Assembly: GCA_938084715.1 (NCBI GenBank)
Contig: CALKES010000009.1
Coordinates: 62,001 to 126,000 of the forward strand
Reading direction: 5' to 3'
Length of the DNA stretch: 64,000 bases
DNA from: Candidatus Bipolaricaulota bacterium
GTDB taxonomy: Bacteria; Bipolaricaulota; Bipolaricaulia; Bipolaricaulales; Bipolaricaulaceae
Both the position numbers and the translations under genes were made by a program. The notes under the pieces are model-generated. The model ran no database searches, was not told the origin of the DNA, and worked only from the letters and a program-made list of their open reading frames with translations. Below are positions 8,923-17,091 of this stretch, one piece after another (within the stretch, counting starts at the first letter, position 1; the number at the start of each line of letters is the position of its first letter).

Positions 8923-10200
8923 TCAGAACGGCCAGACGAGGGGGACGACGAGGAGCACCACGCCGTAGGCGAGGAGGGTGAGGAGGCCCCCCACGAGGAC
9001 GTAGTCGGTGAACCGGTACCCGGCGCCGAGGACGAGGGTGTTGGGGGGCGTGGCCACGGGGGTGGCGAAGGCCGCGGCGCAGGTCGTGGCCAGGGCCATG
9101 AGCATGGGGTAGGGGGAAACCCCCATCGTCTGGCTCAAGAACAGGGCGATCGGGGCGAGCATCGCCGTGACCGCGGTGTTGGAGGTCAGCTGGGTGAGGA
9201 CGAGCCCCAGCCCGCTCACGGCGACGAGCACGGTGAAGGGGGACACCGAGGGGCCCAACGCCCCCACGACGAAGTCGGCCAAAAGCTTCCCGCCCCCGCT
9301 CTTGTCCAGCGCCGCCGCGATCCCCATCGACCCCGCCAGAACGAACACCGTGTTCCAGTCCATCCGCCGGTAGGTCTCCTTGTCCGAGATGCACCCGGTG
9401 ACGATCACGAGCACGGCCCCGAGCATCGCCGTGAGGCCGGGGGGGATGGCCTCGCTCGCAAACAGGGCCACGCAGAGGAGCATGATCCCCACCGCCAGAC
9501 CGGCCTTCACGCGGCTCCCCCGGCCCGACCCGCTTCCCCCCCCAGCGCTCCACGCCTCGGGGAGGGCCACCGTCCGGCGCGCCATCAGGCGCTGGGTCAG
9601 GGGATAGCCCACAAGGAGGGAGTAGACGAGAAGGAGGACGACGACCGGGGCCCCTACCCAAGCAAACTCGAAGAACCCAAACGGCCGGAGGCCCGCCCGC
9701 TCCAGGACCCCCTGGACGATCAAGGGGGGAGTGGAGCCGACCAAGGTCAGCATCCCCCCGGCGCTCGCGGCAAACGCCACCGACATGAGGAGGTTCCCCG
9801 GCCGGATCCGGCCCCGGGAGGAGACCGCCATCCCGGCCACCACCGGGATGAACATCGCCGTGACGGAGGTGTTGTTGAGGAACGCGGAGAGAAGGGCAGC
9901 GGCGAAGATCGCCACCACGAGGAGCTTCCGCTCGCTTCCTCCCCCACGCCGGAGGAGGAACTCCCCCAGGACCTGGGACGCCCCCGTCTCGGCCAGGGCC
10001 GCCCCCACAACCACCATCCCCCCCACGAGGAACACCACATCCGAGGCGAACCCGCTGAAGGCCACGGTGAAGGGGACCACCCCGAGGAGGGCCATCGCCA
10101 CGCACGCCCCCACCGCGGTGACCCCAAGGGGGATCCACTCGGTGAAGTACAGGATGAGAACCACCCCCACCACGGCGAGGGAGGTGTGGGCAGGGCTCAT
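8923..10200 (-). CDS. SLC13/DASS-type anion or dicarboxylate transporter
   Basis: This is a 425-aa polytopic inner-membrane protein of the ion transporter superfamily, probably a Na+-coupled symporter for dicarboxylates or a related anion. It contains both substrate-site hairpins of the DASS fold: LNNTSVTAMFIP with GSTPPL in the first repeat, and LTSNTAVTAMLAP with ATPPNTLV in the second. These SNT and TP motifs are the conserved binding elements. GAGGAGACCCGATG gives the start. It lies upstream of the exported protein and the oad operon on the same strand, which would suit import of a C4-dicarboxylate feeding the decarboxylase; that link is inference. An ArsB/NhaD-like substrate cannot be excluded. 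Confidence 0.85.
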   Translation of the reverse strand: MSPAHTSLAVVGVVLILYFTEWIPLGVTAVGACVAMALLGVVPFTVAFSGFASDVVFLVGGMVVVGAALAETGASQVLGEFLLRRGGGSERKLLVVAIFAAALLSAFLNNTSVTAMFIPVVAGMAVSSRGRIRPGNLLMSVAFAASAGGMLTLVGSTPPLIVQGVLERAGLRPFGFFEFAWVGAPVVVLLLVYSLLVGYPLTQRLMARRTVALPEAWSAGGGSGSGRGSRVKAGLAVGIMLLCVALFASEAIPPGLTAMLGAVLVIVTGCISDKETYRRMDWNTVFVLAGSMGIAAALDKSGGGKLLADFVVGALGPSVSPFTVLVAVSGLGLVLTQLTSNTAVTAMLAPIALFLSQTMGVSPYPMLMALATTCAAAFATPVATPPNTLVLGAGYRFTDYVLVGGLLTLLAYGVVLLVVPLVWPF

Positions 10201-10274
10201 CGGGTCTCCTCAGCCCAAGGGATGTCCAGAACTCGATCAGGAGGGGAATGGACCATACCCGTGTGGCCGGAAGC

Positions 10275-10973
10275 TTACGCTCCCCCGTCCGAACCCTCAA
10301 CGCCGCCCATGAGGTGGACGTAGAGTCGCTTGGCCGCCGCCCCTTCGGCCTCCTTCTTCGACCGGCCCCGGCCCACCGCCGCCCACCCCGGAAGGCTTGC
10401 CCGAACCGCGAACACCTTCTTGTGGTCCGGCCCCTCCTCCCCCACAACCTCGTAGCGGGGGAGGGTCCCGAACCGGGCCTGGGCGAGCTCCTGGAGAAGG
10501 GACTTGTAGTCGGGGGAGGCCACCGCGGCCTCCGCCACCGCCTCCCCGAGGAGCGCCTCCACGAGCGGATAGACCCGGGCGTAGCCGTGGTGGAGGAAGA
10601 TCGCCCCCACCACCGCCTCGAGGGCCGAGGCGAGGACCGAGGGACGCCGGCGGGCCCCGCTCTCCTCCGCCCCCTTCCCCACCCGGAGGAGCTCATCCAG
10701 CCGGAGCCCCTCCGCCACCCGGGCCAGGGTCGGTCGGGACACGACTACCGCCCGGAGCTTCGAGAGCTCCCCCTCGTCCCGCTCGGGAAAGCGACGGAAC
10801 ACGAGCTCGGCCACCGCGAGGTCGAGCACCGCGTCTCCAAGGAACTCCAGCCGCTCGTTGCTCTCCCCACCCGCCTCGTGGGCGTAGGAGTCGTGGGTCA
10901 CGGCCTCCCGAAGGGCCTCGTCCGGGAGATCCAGCCCCAGGTTGTGGAGGAGGGCAAGGAGGGGATGGCTCAT
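10275..10973 (-). CDS. rnc: Ribonuclease III
   Basis: RNase III is a double-strand-specific endoribonuclease that processes rRNA and mRNA. The product is 232 aa. The RNase III domain has the signature NERLEFLGDAVLDLAVAE and the second acidic motif ASALEAVVGAIFL. A C-terminal double-stranded-RNA-binding domain follows (DYKSLLQELAQARFG ... GRGRSKKEAEGAAAKRLY). The ATG overlaps the stop of the upstream HAD gene (ATGA), and there is no separate ribosome-binding site, so expression depends on coupling. It is the last gene of the long minus-strand run that starts at rimP. Confidence 0.95.
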   Translation of the reverse strand: MSHPLLALLHNLGLDLPDEALREAVTHDSYAHEAGGESNERLEFLGDAVLDLAVAELVFRRFPERDEGELSKLRAVVVSRPTLARVAEGLRLDELLRVGKGAEESGARRRPSVLASALEAVVGAIFLHHGYARVYPLVEALLGEAVAEAAVASPDYKSLLQELAQARFGTLPRYEVVGEEGPDHKKVFAVRASLPGWAAVGRGRSKKEAEGAAAKRLYVHLMGGVEGSDGGA

Positions 10974-11482
10974 GGGGAGGGGGACGAGAAGCGGAGCCGG
11001 CGGCCCAGGAGCCGCTCCACCTTCCGGTTGAACCGGGTGGGGAGGGACTCTCGGGGCGTCAAGGGGTCCACGAGGACGGTGAGGAGCCCCGCCCTCCGGC
11101 CCCCCAGGACGTCGGTGAGGAGCTGGTCCCCCACCACAGCGGCCTGTCCCGGCGAAACCCCGAGCTGCCCAAGCGCCCGCCGGAACCCCCGCATCAAGGG
11201 CTTGCGGGCCTTGGTCACCACGGGGATCCCCCTCTCGCAAAGCGCCCGGAGGAGGGGGTGGCCCGAGGGGAGGGCAGCGTTGGTGAGGACGGCGAGGCGG
11301 AGGCCCCGCCCCCGGAGGCCCTCGAGTAGGGCCCAGGTGGGGGGATCGAGCTCCCCCGCCCGCCACGGGCAGAGGGTGTTCTCGAGGTCAAAGAGGACGG
11401 CCCGGACGCCCCGGGAGCGGAGGGCCTCGTAGTCCACCTCGTGGACCGACGGGGCCACCAGATTGGGACGGATCCCCCTCAC
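10970..11482 (-). CDS. YqeG-family HAD phosphatase
   Basis: This is a 170-aa HAD-IIIA phosphatase of the YqeG type. The family relates to PGP phosphatases, but the substrate here is not established. Motif I is VLFDLENTL, motif II is VLTNA, motif III is the lysine in KARKPLMRGF, and motif IV is VVGDQLLTDVLGG. The second acidic residue of motif I is Glu (DLEN) where many HAD enzymes have Asp. The GTG start at 11482 overlaps the end of the upstream DUF4911 gene. It is translationally coupled to rnc downstream. Confidence 0.85.
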   Translation of the reverse strand: MRGIRPNLVAPSVHEVDYEALRSRGVRAVLFDLENTLCPWRAGELDPPTWALLEGLRGRGLRLAVLTNAALPSGHPLLRALCERGIPVVTKARKPLMRGFRRALGQLGVSPGQAAVVGDQLLTDVLGGRRAGLLTVLVDPLTPRESLPTRFNRKVERLLGRRLRFSSPSP

Positions 11483-11751
11483 GGCTCCAAGCGGACCTCG
11501 CCGATTCGGACGTAGCGGCCGGCCCGGCGGAGGGTCCGGAGGGCCTCCTCCTCTCCCCCCGGGGCGATGTAGAGCTTGAAGAGCCTCCGTCCCCCCTCCT
11601 CCCGGTACTCCCGCCGGACGTTGGCCAGGCCCTCACCAGTGGCGAAGATCGCGTCGAGGAAGTGGATCGCCTCGGGGTCCGTGTCCACCCAAGCCTCCCG
11701 GGCGTCCGCCGGCGGGGTGAGGGCCCGCAACGGGGCAAACCGATCAGCCAT
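11479..11751 (-). CDS. Small DUF4911-like protein
   Basis: This is a 90-aa protein of unknown function. The central part (DPEAIHFLDAIFATGEGLANVRRE) followed by a strand and a C-terminal helix resembles the DUF4911 family, whose members keep a similar 'IhyL..i.e..eGla.v' pattern. There is no signal peptide or transmembrane segment. ATG at 11751 overlaps the end of mazG by 8 nt, and its own stop overlaps the start of the HAD gene. Its conserved embedding in an RNA- and nucleotide-housekeeping operon is the only clue to function. Confidence 0.6.
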   Translation of the reverse strand: MADRFAPLRALTPPADAREAWVDTDPEAIHFLDAIFATGEGLANVRREYREEGGRRLFKLYIAPGGEEEALRTLRRAGRYVRIGEVRLEP

Positions 11752-12370
11752 GCTCCCGCCGAAGATAGCGCTGGAGGGCGAGCTCGGGGTCGCACCCGAG
11801 CCTCCGGGCGAGGGCCACGACCTCGAGGAGGGCCTCCACGACGAACCGCTGGGGGTCGGGGACGGTCCGCGGGGGTCGGAGGTGGACGCCCACAGGGACC
11901 GGGTTTCCCGAGGCCTCTCGGATCTCGACGTACTTGGCCGCGGCCACGAGGGCCGGCCGGACCGGAGCCCGGGCCGCCCGGCCCTCCTCCCCCTTGAGCT
12001 CCTCCCACTGGACCCGGACCTCCTCCGCCGTCCCCGCCTGGGCCTCCCCGAACACGTGGGGATGCCGTCGGACGAGCTTCTCCCGGAGGGAAGCGGCGAC
12101 TTCCCCAAGCCCAAACCGGCCCGCCTCGACCTCGATTTGGGCGTGGAGGAGGACCTGGAGGAGGACGTCCCCCAGCTCGTCCCGCATCTCCTCCGGAGAG
12201 CCGTCGGACAGGGCCGCCGCCGCCTCGTAGGCCTCCTCAAGGAGGTAGGGGACGAGGCTCTGGTGGGTCTGGGCCCGGTCCCAAGGGCACCCCCCCGGGG
12301 CCCGAAGGCGGGCCACCACCCCCAGGAGCTCCGCCAGGGCGGGGAGGGGATCCCGGAGGGAAGCGCTCAT
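11744..12370 (-). CDS. mazG: Nucleoside triphosphate pyrophosphohydrolase MazG
   Basis: MazG hydrolyses NTPs and dNTPs to monophosphates plus PPi, and so helps clear aberrant nucleotides. The product is 208 aa, shorter than the 263-aa two-domain E. coli enzyme. The first all-alpha MazG domain is intact: LRAPGGCPWDRAQTHQSL, then the Mg-binding EEAYE ... DELGDVLLQVLLH, and RRHPHVFG. The second domain is reduced to a Val/Ala-rich helical tail. The ATG at 12370 overlaps the stop of the upstream SurA/TPR gene (ATGA). Confidence 0.92.
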   Translation of the reverse strand: MSASLRDPLPALAELLGVVARLRAPGGCPWDRAQTHQSLVPYLLEEAYEAAAALSDGSPEEMRDELGDVLLQVLLHAQIEVEAGRFGLGEVAASLREKLVRRHPHVFGEAQAGTAEEVRVQWEELKGEEGRAARAPVRPALVAAAKYVEIREASGNPVPVGVHLRPPRTVPDPQRFVVEALLEVVALARRLGCDPELALQRYLRREHG

Positions 12371-14856
12371 TGCGGCTGGGGCAGGGTCAGGCGCCCAAGA
12401 AGCGCCCGCACCTCCTCCTTCCGGAACGTGGGGTCGGTCTCCTCGATCCGCTCGAGGTCGTCCACCGCCTCCTGGTACCGCCCTAGCTCGGCCAGGATCT
12501 GGGCCCTCTGCCACAGGAACTCCAATCCCACGGGGCCCAGGGGCTTCCCCGACCCAGCCCGGCCCTCCTCCACCTTGACCATCTGATCGAGGATCGAGAG
12601 CTTCTGCTGCGGGGTCGCGGCTTTCTCGAGCGCCTGGCGGTAGTAGTCCAAGGCCCGATCGTACTGGACCTTGGCCAGGTAGGAGTCCCCGAGGCCGATC
12701 AGGGCGTCGAGGGTCTCCGGGGCGAGGGCGAGGATCGCCTCGTACTGGGCGATGGCCCCATCGTACTTGTACTGCTCCCGGAAGTAGCCCGCGAGGAGGT
12801 AGCGGGTGCGGAGGTCCTGGGGATCGAGGTCCACGATCTTCCGGGCGACCCTCTCCTTGAGGGCCACCGCGCTGGCCCGGGTCAAGGCCTGACGGTAGGA
12901 GGCGAGGGCCCGCTCCCGCTCCCCAAGCCGAAGGAGGACGTCCCCCAGGCCGAGGTGCCCCTCGGCCCGGTACGGAAAGACCCTCGTGGCGTCTTCATAC
13001 CGCCTCCGGGCGTCGTCGAGGCGCCCCGCGGCGAGGTAGGCGCCGGCGAGCTTGAGGAGGGCATCCGCCGTCGGGCTCCGGCGGTAGGCGGCATCGTAGC
13101 GGGCGATCGCCCCCGCCGCGTCGCCTTGGGCGAGGAGGAGGTCCCCCTGGAGGATGAGAGCGGTCGCGTTGTTCGGCTCGCGGGCCAGCACGTCCTGAAG
13201 GATCGGCCCGGCCTCGGCGAGCTGGTCGTCCCGCACCAGCGCCGTGGCGAGCTTGAGGAGGACGGAGACGCTTCCCGGCTGAAGCTCGAGGGCCTTGCGG
13301 TAGGCCTCCGCCGCGCTCCGGTAGAGCTCCAAGGCCATCAGGGCGTCCCCCCGGCCGACGTGGGCAGCGACGAAGGTGGGGCGGAGCTCGATCGCCTGGC
13401 GGTACTCCCCCTCGGCGGCGAGCCAGTTCCCCACCTGTCGGTGCGCCTCGGCCCGGGCGTAGCGGGCCTCGGCGCTCCCCGGGGCAAGGCCGATGAGGCG
13501 GGTGTAGAAGGCGTCGTCCCCCGCCCCCGACTCCACGAACGCGAGGTACGCCGCCACGGCCTGCTCCTTCCGCGCCGCCTCCTCGGCCTTGAGCCGGCCG
13601 AACTCCGCCTCCTCCTCCGGAGTCCGGCTCGCCTTCCCCTCGAGCTCGACCCGTCGCGCGGCCGCAGCGGCGAGGAGCTCCTCGTGGAGGCGGCCGATGT
13701 AGTAGAGGAGGTAGGGATCGTCGGAGGTGCCCGCGGCCCGGGCCGCCTCGAGCTGAGCCAGCGCCTTGGCCTTGTCTGTCCCATAGGCCATCGCCGCGGC
13801 GAGGACTGGGTCGAGGGCGGAGACCTTGGCCCGCGCCCGGCGGGCGCTGTACCACACGTCCCAACGCTTCCCCTCCTCGTCCCGGATGTAGTCCGCCTTC
13901 ACCGTCTCCCGGACCTCGGCCAGGGGGGGAACCACGGCGGCCTTCCGCTCCAGGACCTTCACGAGGTGGAACCCCTCCTCGTCGTCCACGAGCTTGACCT
14001 CCCCCACCCCCGCGGGCCAGATCGCCTCGGTGACCTTCGCCGAGAACGGGCTCCCGGACTGGGCAAACCAGTCCGTCTCCCCACCCTTCTCGAGGGTCTT
14101 CTCGTCCAGGGAGTGAGCCCGGGCCAAGGCCGCGAAGTCCGCCCCCGCGGCGATCCGCCCCAGAAGCTCGTCGGCAAGCCGCGCCTCCTTCACGAGGATG
14201 TGGGCGACCCGGATCTTCTCCGGCTCGGTCTGGTACCGCTCCTGGTTCGCCCTGTAGTAGGCTAGGAGGTCGGCCTCGGTGGGCTCCACCGGCCCCACCA
14301 CCGCCTTGCGGACCGCCTCCTCCCGCAGCCGGGCCTCCTGGGCCTGGGCGAGCTCCTGCTTGAACGCGTCCAGGGTTCGTCCTTGCGCCCGCAGGACTTC
14401 GGCAAGCTGGGCCTCGGTCAATCCGTACTGGCGGAGGAGGTCCTGGTACTGTGCCGCCACCGCCTTGGCCACCTCGGCCTTGGCCACCGCCACCCGCAGC
14501 TCCCGGGCCGCCGCCTGGAGGAGGGCCGAGCGGACGATCTCCTCCGCGGCCTGGGCCCGGTAGGCGAGGGCCCGGTAGGCCCCGTCGGTCCCCTGGAGGA
14601 GGGCGTCGAAGTCAAGGCCGTACAGGGCGTAGAGCTGCCGGTAGCTATCGAGGAGGTTCCGGTAGGCCTGTTCGAACTCCTGCCGGGTGACCTGGCGGCC
14701 GTCCACGGTGAGGACCACTTCGTCGGGGCTACCCCGCGGGGGAGCGGTGCGGGAACGGAAGTACAGCCCGACTCCGCCTCCCACGGCGATCGAGGCCACA
14801 AACCCAACCACGAGAAGCCAGATGATCTTCTTTTGGTGTCGCCGGAATAAGCTCAT
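12367..14856 (-). CDS. Membrane-anchored parvulin-type prolyl isomerase with TPR array
   Basis: This is an 829-aa envelope chaperone-like protein. It has an uncleaved N-terminal anchor (about residues 11-33), a SurA/PpiD-like N-domain (VDGRQVTRQEFEQAY), and a parvulin rotamase domain (about 213-305; RVAHILVKEA, AHSLDEKTLEKGGETDWF, GFHLVKVLERK). A long run of tetratricopeptide repeats follows from about 450 to the end (for example YRSAAEAYRKALELQPGS). It probably assists folding or assembly of exported proteins, with the TPRs as a docking surface. A fusion of rotamase with this many TPRs is larger than classical PpiD or PrsA. GGGAG lies about 10 nt before ATG 14856. It is followed by mazG with a 4-nt overlap. 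Confidence 0.88.
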   Translation of the reverse strand: MSLFRRHQKKIIWLLVVGFVASIAVGGGVGLYFRSRTAPPRGSPDEVVLTVDGRQVTRQEFEQAYRNLLDSYRQLYALYGLDFDALLQGTDGAYRALAYRAQAAEEIVRSALLQAAARELRVAVAKAEVAKAVAAQYQDLLRQYGLTEAQLAEVLRAQGRTLDAFKQELAQAQEARLREEAVRKAVVGPVEPTEADLLAYYRANQERYQTEPEKIRVAHILVKEARLADELLGRIAAGADFAALARAHSLDEKTLEKGGETDWFAQSGSPFSAKVTEAIWPAGVGEVKLVDDEEGFHLVKVLERKAAVVPPLAEVRETVKADYIRDEEGKRWDVWYSARRARAKVSALDPVLAAAMAYGTDKAKALAQLEAARAAGTSDDPYLLYYIGRLHEELLAAAAARRVELEGKASRTPEEEAEFGRLKAEEAARKEQAVAAYLAFVESGAGDDAFYTRLIGLAPGSAEARYARAEAHRQVGNWLAAEGEYRQAIELRPTFVAAHVGRGDALMALELYRSAAEAYRKALELQPGSVSVLLKLATALVRDDQLAEAGPILQDVLAREPNNATALILQGDLLLAQGDAAGAIARYDAAYRRSPTADALLKLAGAYLAAGRLDDARRRYEDATRVFPYRAEGHLGLGDVLLRLGERERALASYRQALTRASAVALKERVARKIVDLDPQDLRTRYLLAGYFREQYKYDGAIAQYEAILALAPETLDALIGLGDSYLAKVQYDRALDYYRQALEKAATPQQKLSILDQMVKVEEGRAGSGKPLGPVGLEFLWQRAQILAELGRYQEAVDDLERIEETDPTFRKEEVRALLGRLTLPQPQ

Positions 14857-14862
14857 GGGTTC

Positions 14863-15072
14863 TTATCTCCCTGGTCGCTTGTTTCGGATATCCCCCATCA
14901 CGTGCCGGCCCGCGGCAAGAATGCCTCCCGCCAGGCCAAGGAACAGGCCCGCGATCCGCCCGCCCCGCCCCCCACCCAGGGCATCCACCCCGTAGCCCAG
15001 CCCGAATCCCGCCAGGGCTCCCCCGGCCACGAGGAGCCCGAGCTGGCCCACCCGGGCCAGGTGGGGGAGCAC
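14863..15072 (-). CDS. AtpZ/AtpI-like small membrane protein
   Basis: This is a product of about 69 aa with two transmembrane helices separated by a GYGVDALGGGRGG loop and ending in MGDIRNKR. This hairpin matches the AtpZ/AtpI family (ATP synthase gene 1), which assists c-ring assembly or Mg2+ handling. No ATP synthase genes are nearby. The start is uncertain: GTG 15072 is the first in-frame start after the spoVS stop, and GTG 15051 is also possible. It lies between spoVS and the SurA/TPR gene. Confidence 0.65.
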   Translation of the reverse strand: MLPHLARVGQLGLLVAGGALAGFGLGYGVDALGGGRGGRIAGLFLGLAGGILAAGRHVMGDIRNKRPGR

Positions 15073-15085
15073 CTCCCGGTAGGGG

Positions 15086-15436
15086 TCAAAGGTCCTGCCA
15101 CTCCTTCTCGGGGGGGACACGGGGCTCGGGGCTCGGGGGGGCGTCCCGGCGCCGGGGGCGCAGGAGGGGGACCGGGGTCCGCGACCGGACGGTGAACCGA
15201 ATCCCGGTCCGCGTCTCGTCCTGAAGCTCCACGTCCACGAACGAGGGGACAAAGTACAGGTCCACCCCGCTCGAGGCGAGGTACCCCCGGGCAATGGCGA
15301 TCGTCTTCACCGCCTGGTTCACCGCCTTGGGCCCGATGGCCTGGAGCTCCGCCACCCCCTCCTCGCGGAAGGCGTTGGCCAGCGCCCCGGCGGCGAGGCC
15401 GGCGTTGGAGCGTGCGGCGATCCTTAGGACGTTCAT
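15086..15436 (-). CDS. spoVS: Stage V sporulation protein S (SpoVS), C-terminally extended
   Basis: SpoVS is a small Alba-like protein first known from Bacillus sporulation but present in many non-sporulating bacteria. The conserved core spans residues 1-86, beginning NVLRIAARSNAGLAAGALA and including IGPKAVNQAVKTIAIARGYL. The usual length is about 86 aa; here it is 116, with a basic, proline-rich tail of about 30 residues (RSRTPVPLLRPRRRD...). AAGGAGGGAG precedes ATG 15436. It follows rny by 10 nt, a pairing also seen in Thermus-like bacteria. No sporulation genes are in the window, so a nucleic-acid-binding regulatory role is more likely. Confidence 0.92.
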   Translation of the reverse strand: MNVLRIAARSNAGLAAGALANAFREEGVAELQAIGPKAVNQAVKTIAIARGYLASSGVDLYFVPSFVDVELQDETRTGIRFTVRSRTPVPLLRPRRRDAPPSPEPRVPPEKEWQDL

Positions 15437-15446
15437 CTCTCCCTCC

Positions 15447-17066
15447 TTAGCGGGCCGTGTCCACAAACTGCGCCTGGCGGATCACGGTTACCTTGATCTC
15501 CCCAGGGTACTGGACCTGCTCCTCGATCCGGCGGGCGATATCATAGGCGAGTTTCGCGGCCATGTCATCCGTCGTCTTCTCCGGGCGGACGATCACCCGG
15601 ACCTCCCGGCCGGCCTGGATCGCGTAGGCCTCCTTCACGAGGGGGTAGGCGGTGGCGATCTTCTCCAGCTCCTCCAGCCGCTGGCAGTACCGCTCGTAGG
15701 TCTCCTGGCGGGCGCCGGGGCGGGCCGCGGAGAGGGTGTCCGCGGCCTGGACGAGGACCGCGGTCACGGTGGCCGGCTCGGCCTGGCCGTGGTGGGCGGC
15801 GATGGCGTTCACGATGGGCCAAGCCTCCCCCGCCCTCCGGGCAAGGTCGGCCCCGATCAGGGCGTGGGGACCCTCCACGTCGTGGTCCACCGCCTTCCCG
15901 ATGTCGTGGAGGAGCCCGGCCCGCTTGGCGGCCTTGGGGTCAATCCCGATCTCCTCGGCCAGGAGCCGGGCGAGGAAGCTCACCTCGAGGGCGTGCTGGA
16001 GCTGATTTTGGCCGTAGCTCGTCCGGAAGTGGAGCCGCCCCAGAAGCTGGATCAAGTCGTCGGGGAGATCGAGGCCCACCTCAAACGCCGCCTTCTGCCC
16101 CGCTTCGAGGATCGCCTCCTCGACGCGGTCCTTGGCCTTGCGGACCATCTCCTCGATCCGGGCGGGGTGGATCCGCCCATCCTCGAGGAGCTTCTCCAGG
16201 GCCACCCGGGCGATCTCCCGCCGCACCGGGTGGAACGAGGACAGGACCACCGCCTCCGGGGTGTCGTCCACGAGGACCTCGATTCCGGTCAGGGCCTCGA
16301 ACGTCCGGATGTTGCGGCCATCGCGGCCGATGATCCGCCCCTTGTACTCGTCGCTCGGGAGGGGGACGGTGGTCACCGTGGCCTCCTCCGCGTAGTCTAG
16401 GGCGTAGCGTTGGACGGCGTTGGCGAGGATCCGGCGGGCCCTCCGCTCGGCCTCTTGGGTCGTCCGTCGCTCGACCTCGCTGATCTTGCGGGCGAAGTAC
16501 CGCTCGGATTCCGCCTCCACGAGCTTGAGGAGGTACTCCTTGGCCTCCTCGGCCGTCAGCCCCGAGATCCGCTCAAGAAGGGCCCGCTCCTCCTCCAGCA
16601 GCGCCCGTCCGATCTCGAGGAGGTGGGCCACCTCGGCCTCGTCCTGGCGGAGGGCGGCCTCGAGGGCCTCCAGGTGCTGGGACTTCTTCTCCAGCCGCTC
16701 CTCCCGCTGACGGAGGCGCTCCTCAAGCTGGGCGAGCTCCGCCTCCTTCTTCCGGAGGCGCTCCTCCTCCCGGGCCCGCAGCTCCTCCACCTCGTGCTGG
16801 GTAAGAAGGAGCCGCTCCCGATGGAGCCGTTCCGCCTCCCCCCGGGCCGCGCTGAGGATGGCCTCCGCCCGCCGGTTCACGGTGCGGTGACGGAGCCGGG
16901 CGAGGAGGACTCCGATCCCGGTTCCCAACGCGAGACCAAGCCCAATCCACACGAGGGAGAGCCAAGGGAACCCAGGACCTCCCGCACCCGGGGGAGGCCC
17001 CGCTTGGGCCTGTCCCCAGGCCTGGACTGCCCAGGCTACGCTCCCCATCCACGCGGCCTTGCGCAT
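15447..17066 (-). CDS. rny: Ribonuclease Y
   Basis: RNase Y is a membrane-anchored endoribonuclease that starts mRNA decay. The product is 539 aa. It has a transmembrane helix at about 34-55, a long coiled coil at about 65-210, a KH domain around GRIIGRDGRNIR (243-254) and an HD domain with GLLHDIGKA (His387-Asp388). The N-terminus is unusual. Before the anchor there are about 30 extra residues (AWAVQAWGQAQAGPPPGAGG) that look like a signal peptide and spacer, whereas the family normally begins with the anchor itself. ATG 17066 has a weak GAGGA upstream. It precedes spoVS in the rimP-rnc run. Confidence 0.95.
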   Translation of the reverse strand: MRKAAWMGSVAWAVQAWGQAQAGPPPGAGGPGFPWLSLVWIGLGLALGTGIGVLLARLRHRTVNRRAEAILSAARGEAERLHRERLLLTQHEVEELRAREEERLRKKEAELAQLEERLRQREERLEKKSQHLEALEAALRQDEAEVAHLLEIGRALLEEERALLERISGLTAEEAKEYLLKLVEAESERYFARKISEVERRTTQEAERRARRILANAVQRYALDYAEEATVTTVPLPSDEYKGRIIGRDGRNIRTFEALTGIEVLVDDTPEAVVLSSFHPVRREIARVALEKLLEDGRIHPARIEEMVRKAKDRVEEAILEAGQKAAFEVGLDLPDDLIQLLGRLHFRTSYGQNQLQHALEVSFLARLLAEEIGIDPKAAKRAGLLHDIGKAVDHDVEGPHALIGADLARRAGEAWPIVNAIAAHHGQAEPATVTAVLVQAADTLSAARPGARQETYERYCQRLEELEKIATAYPLVKEAYAIQAGREVRVIVRPEKTTDDMAAKLAYDIARRIEEQVQYPGEIKVTVIRQAQFVDTAR

Positions 17067-17091
17067 TGGACTCTGTCCTCAAGCGAGGACT

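Noticed and set aside
6545-8968. An 807-codon plus-strand frame opposite the exported protein, running through tRNA-Glu
   Set aside because: It reads through the tRNA and has biased Gly/Glu/Arg/His composition with no signal or motif. The minus-strand gene has a perfect ribosome-binding site and a signal peptide.
6713-10696. A single 1327-codon minus-strand protein covering the exported protein and part of the SLC13 and rnc region
   Set aside because: The upstream half is out of frame with the clear SLC13 and rnc genes and is compositionally nonsensical. The real start is at 8869.
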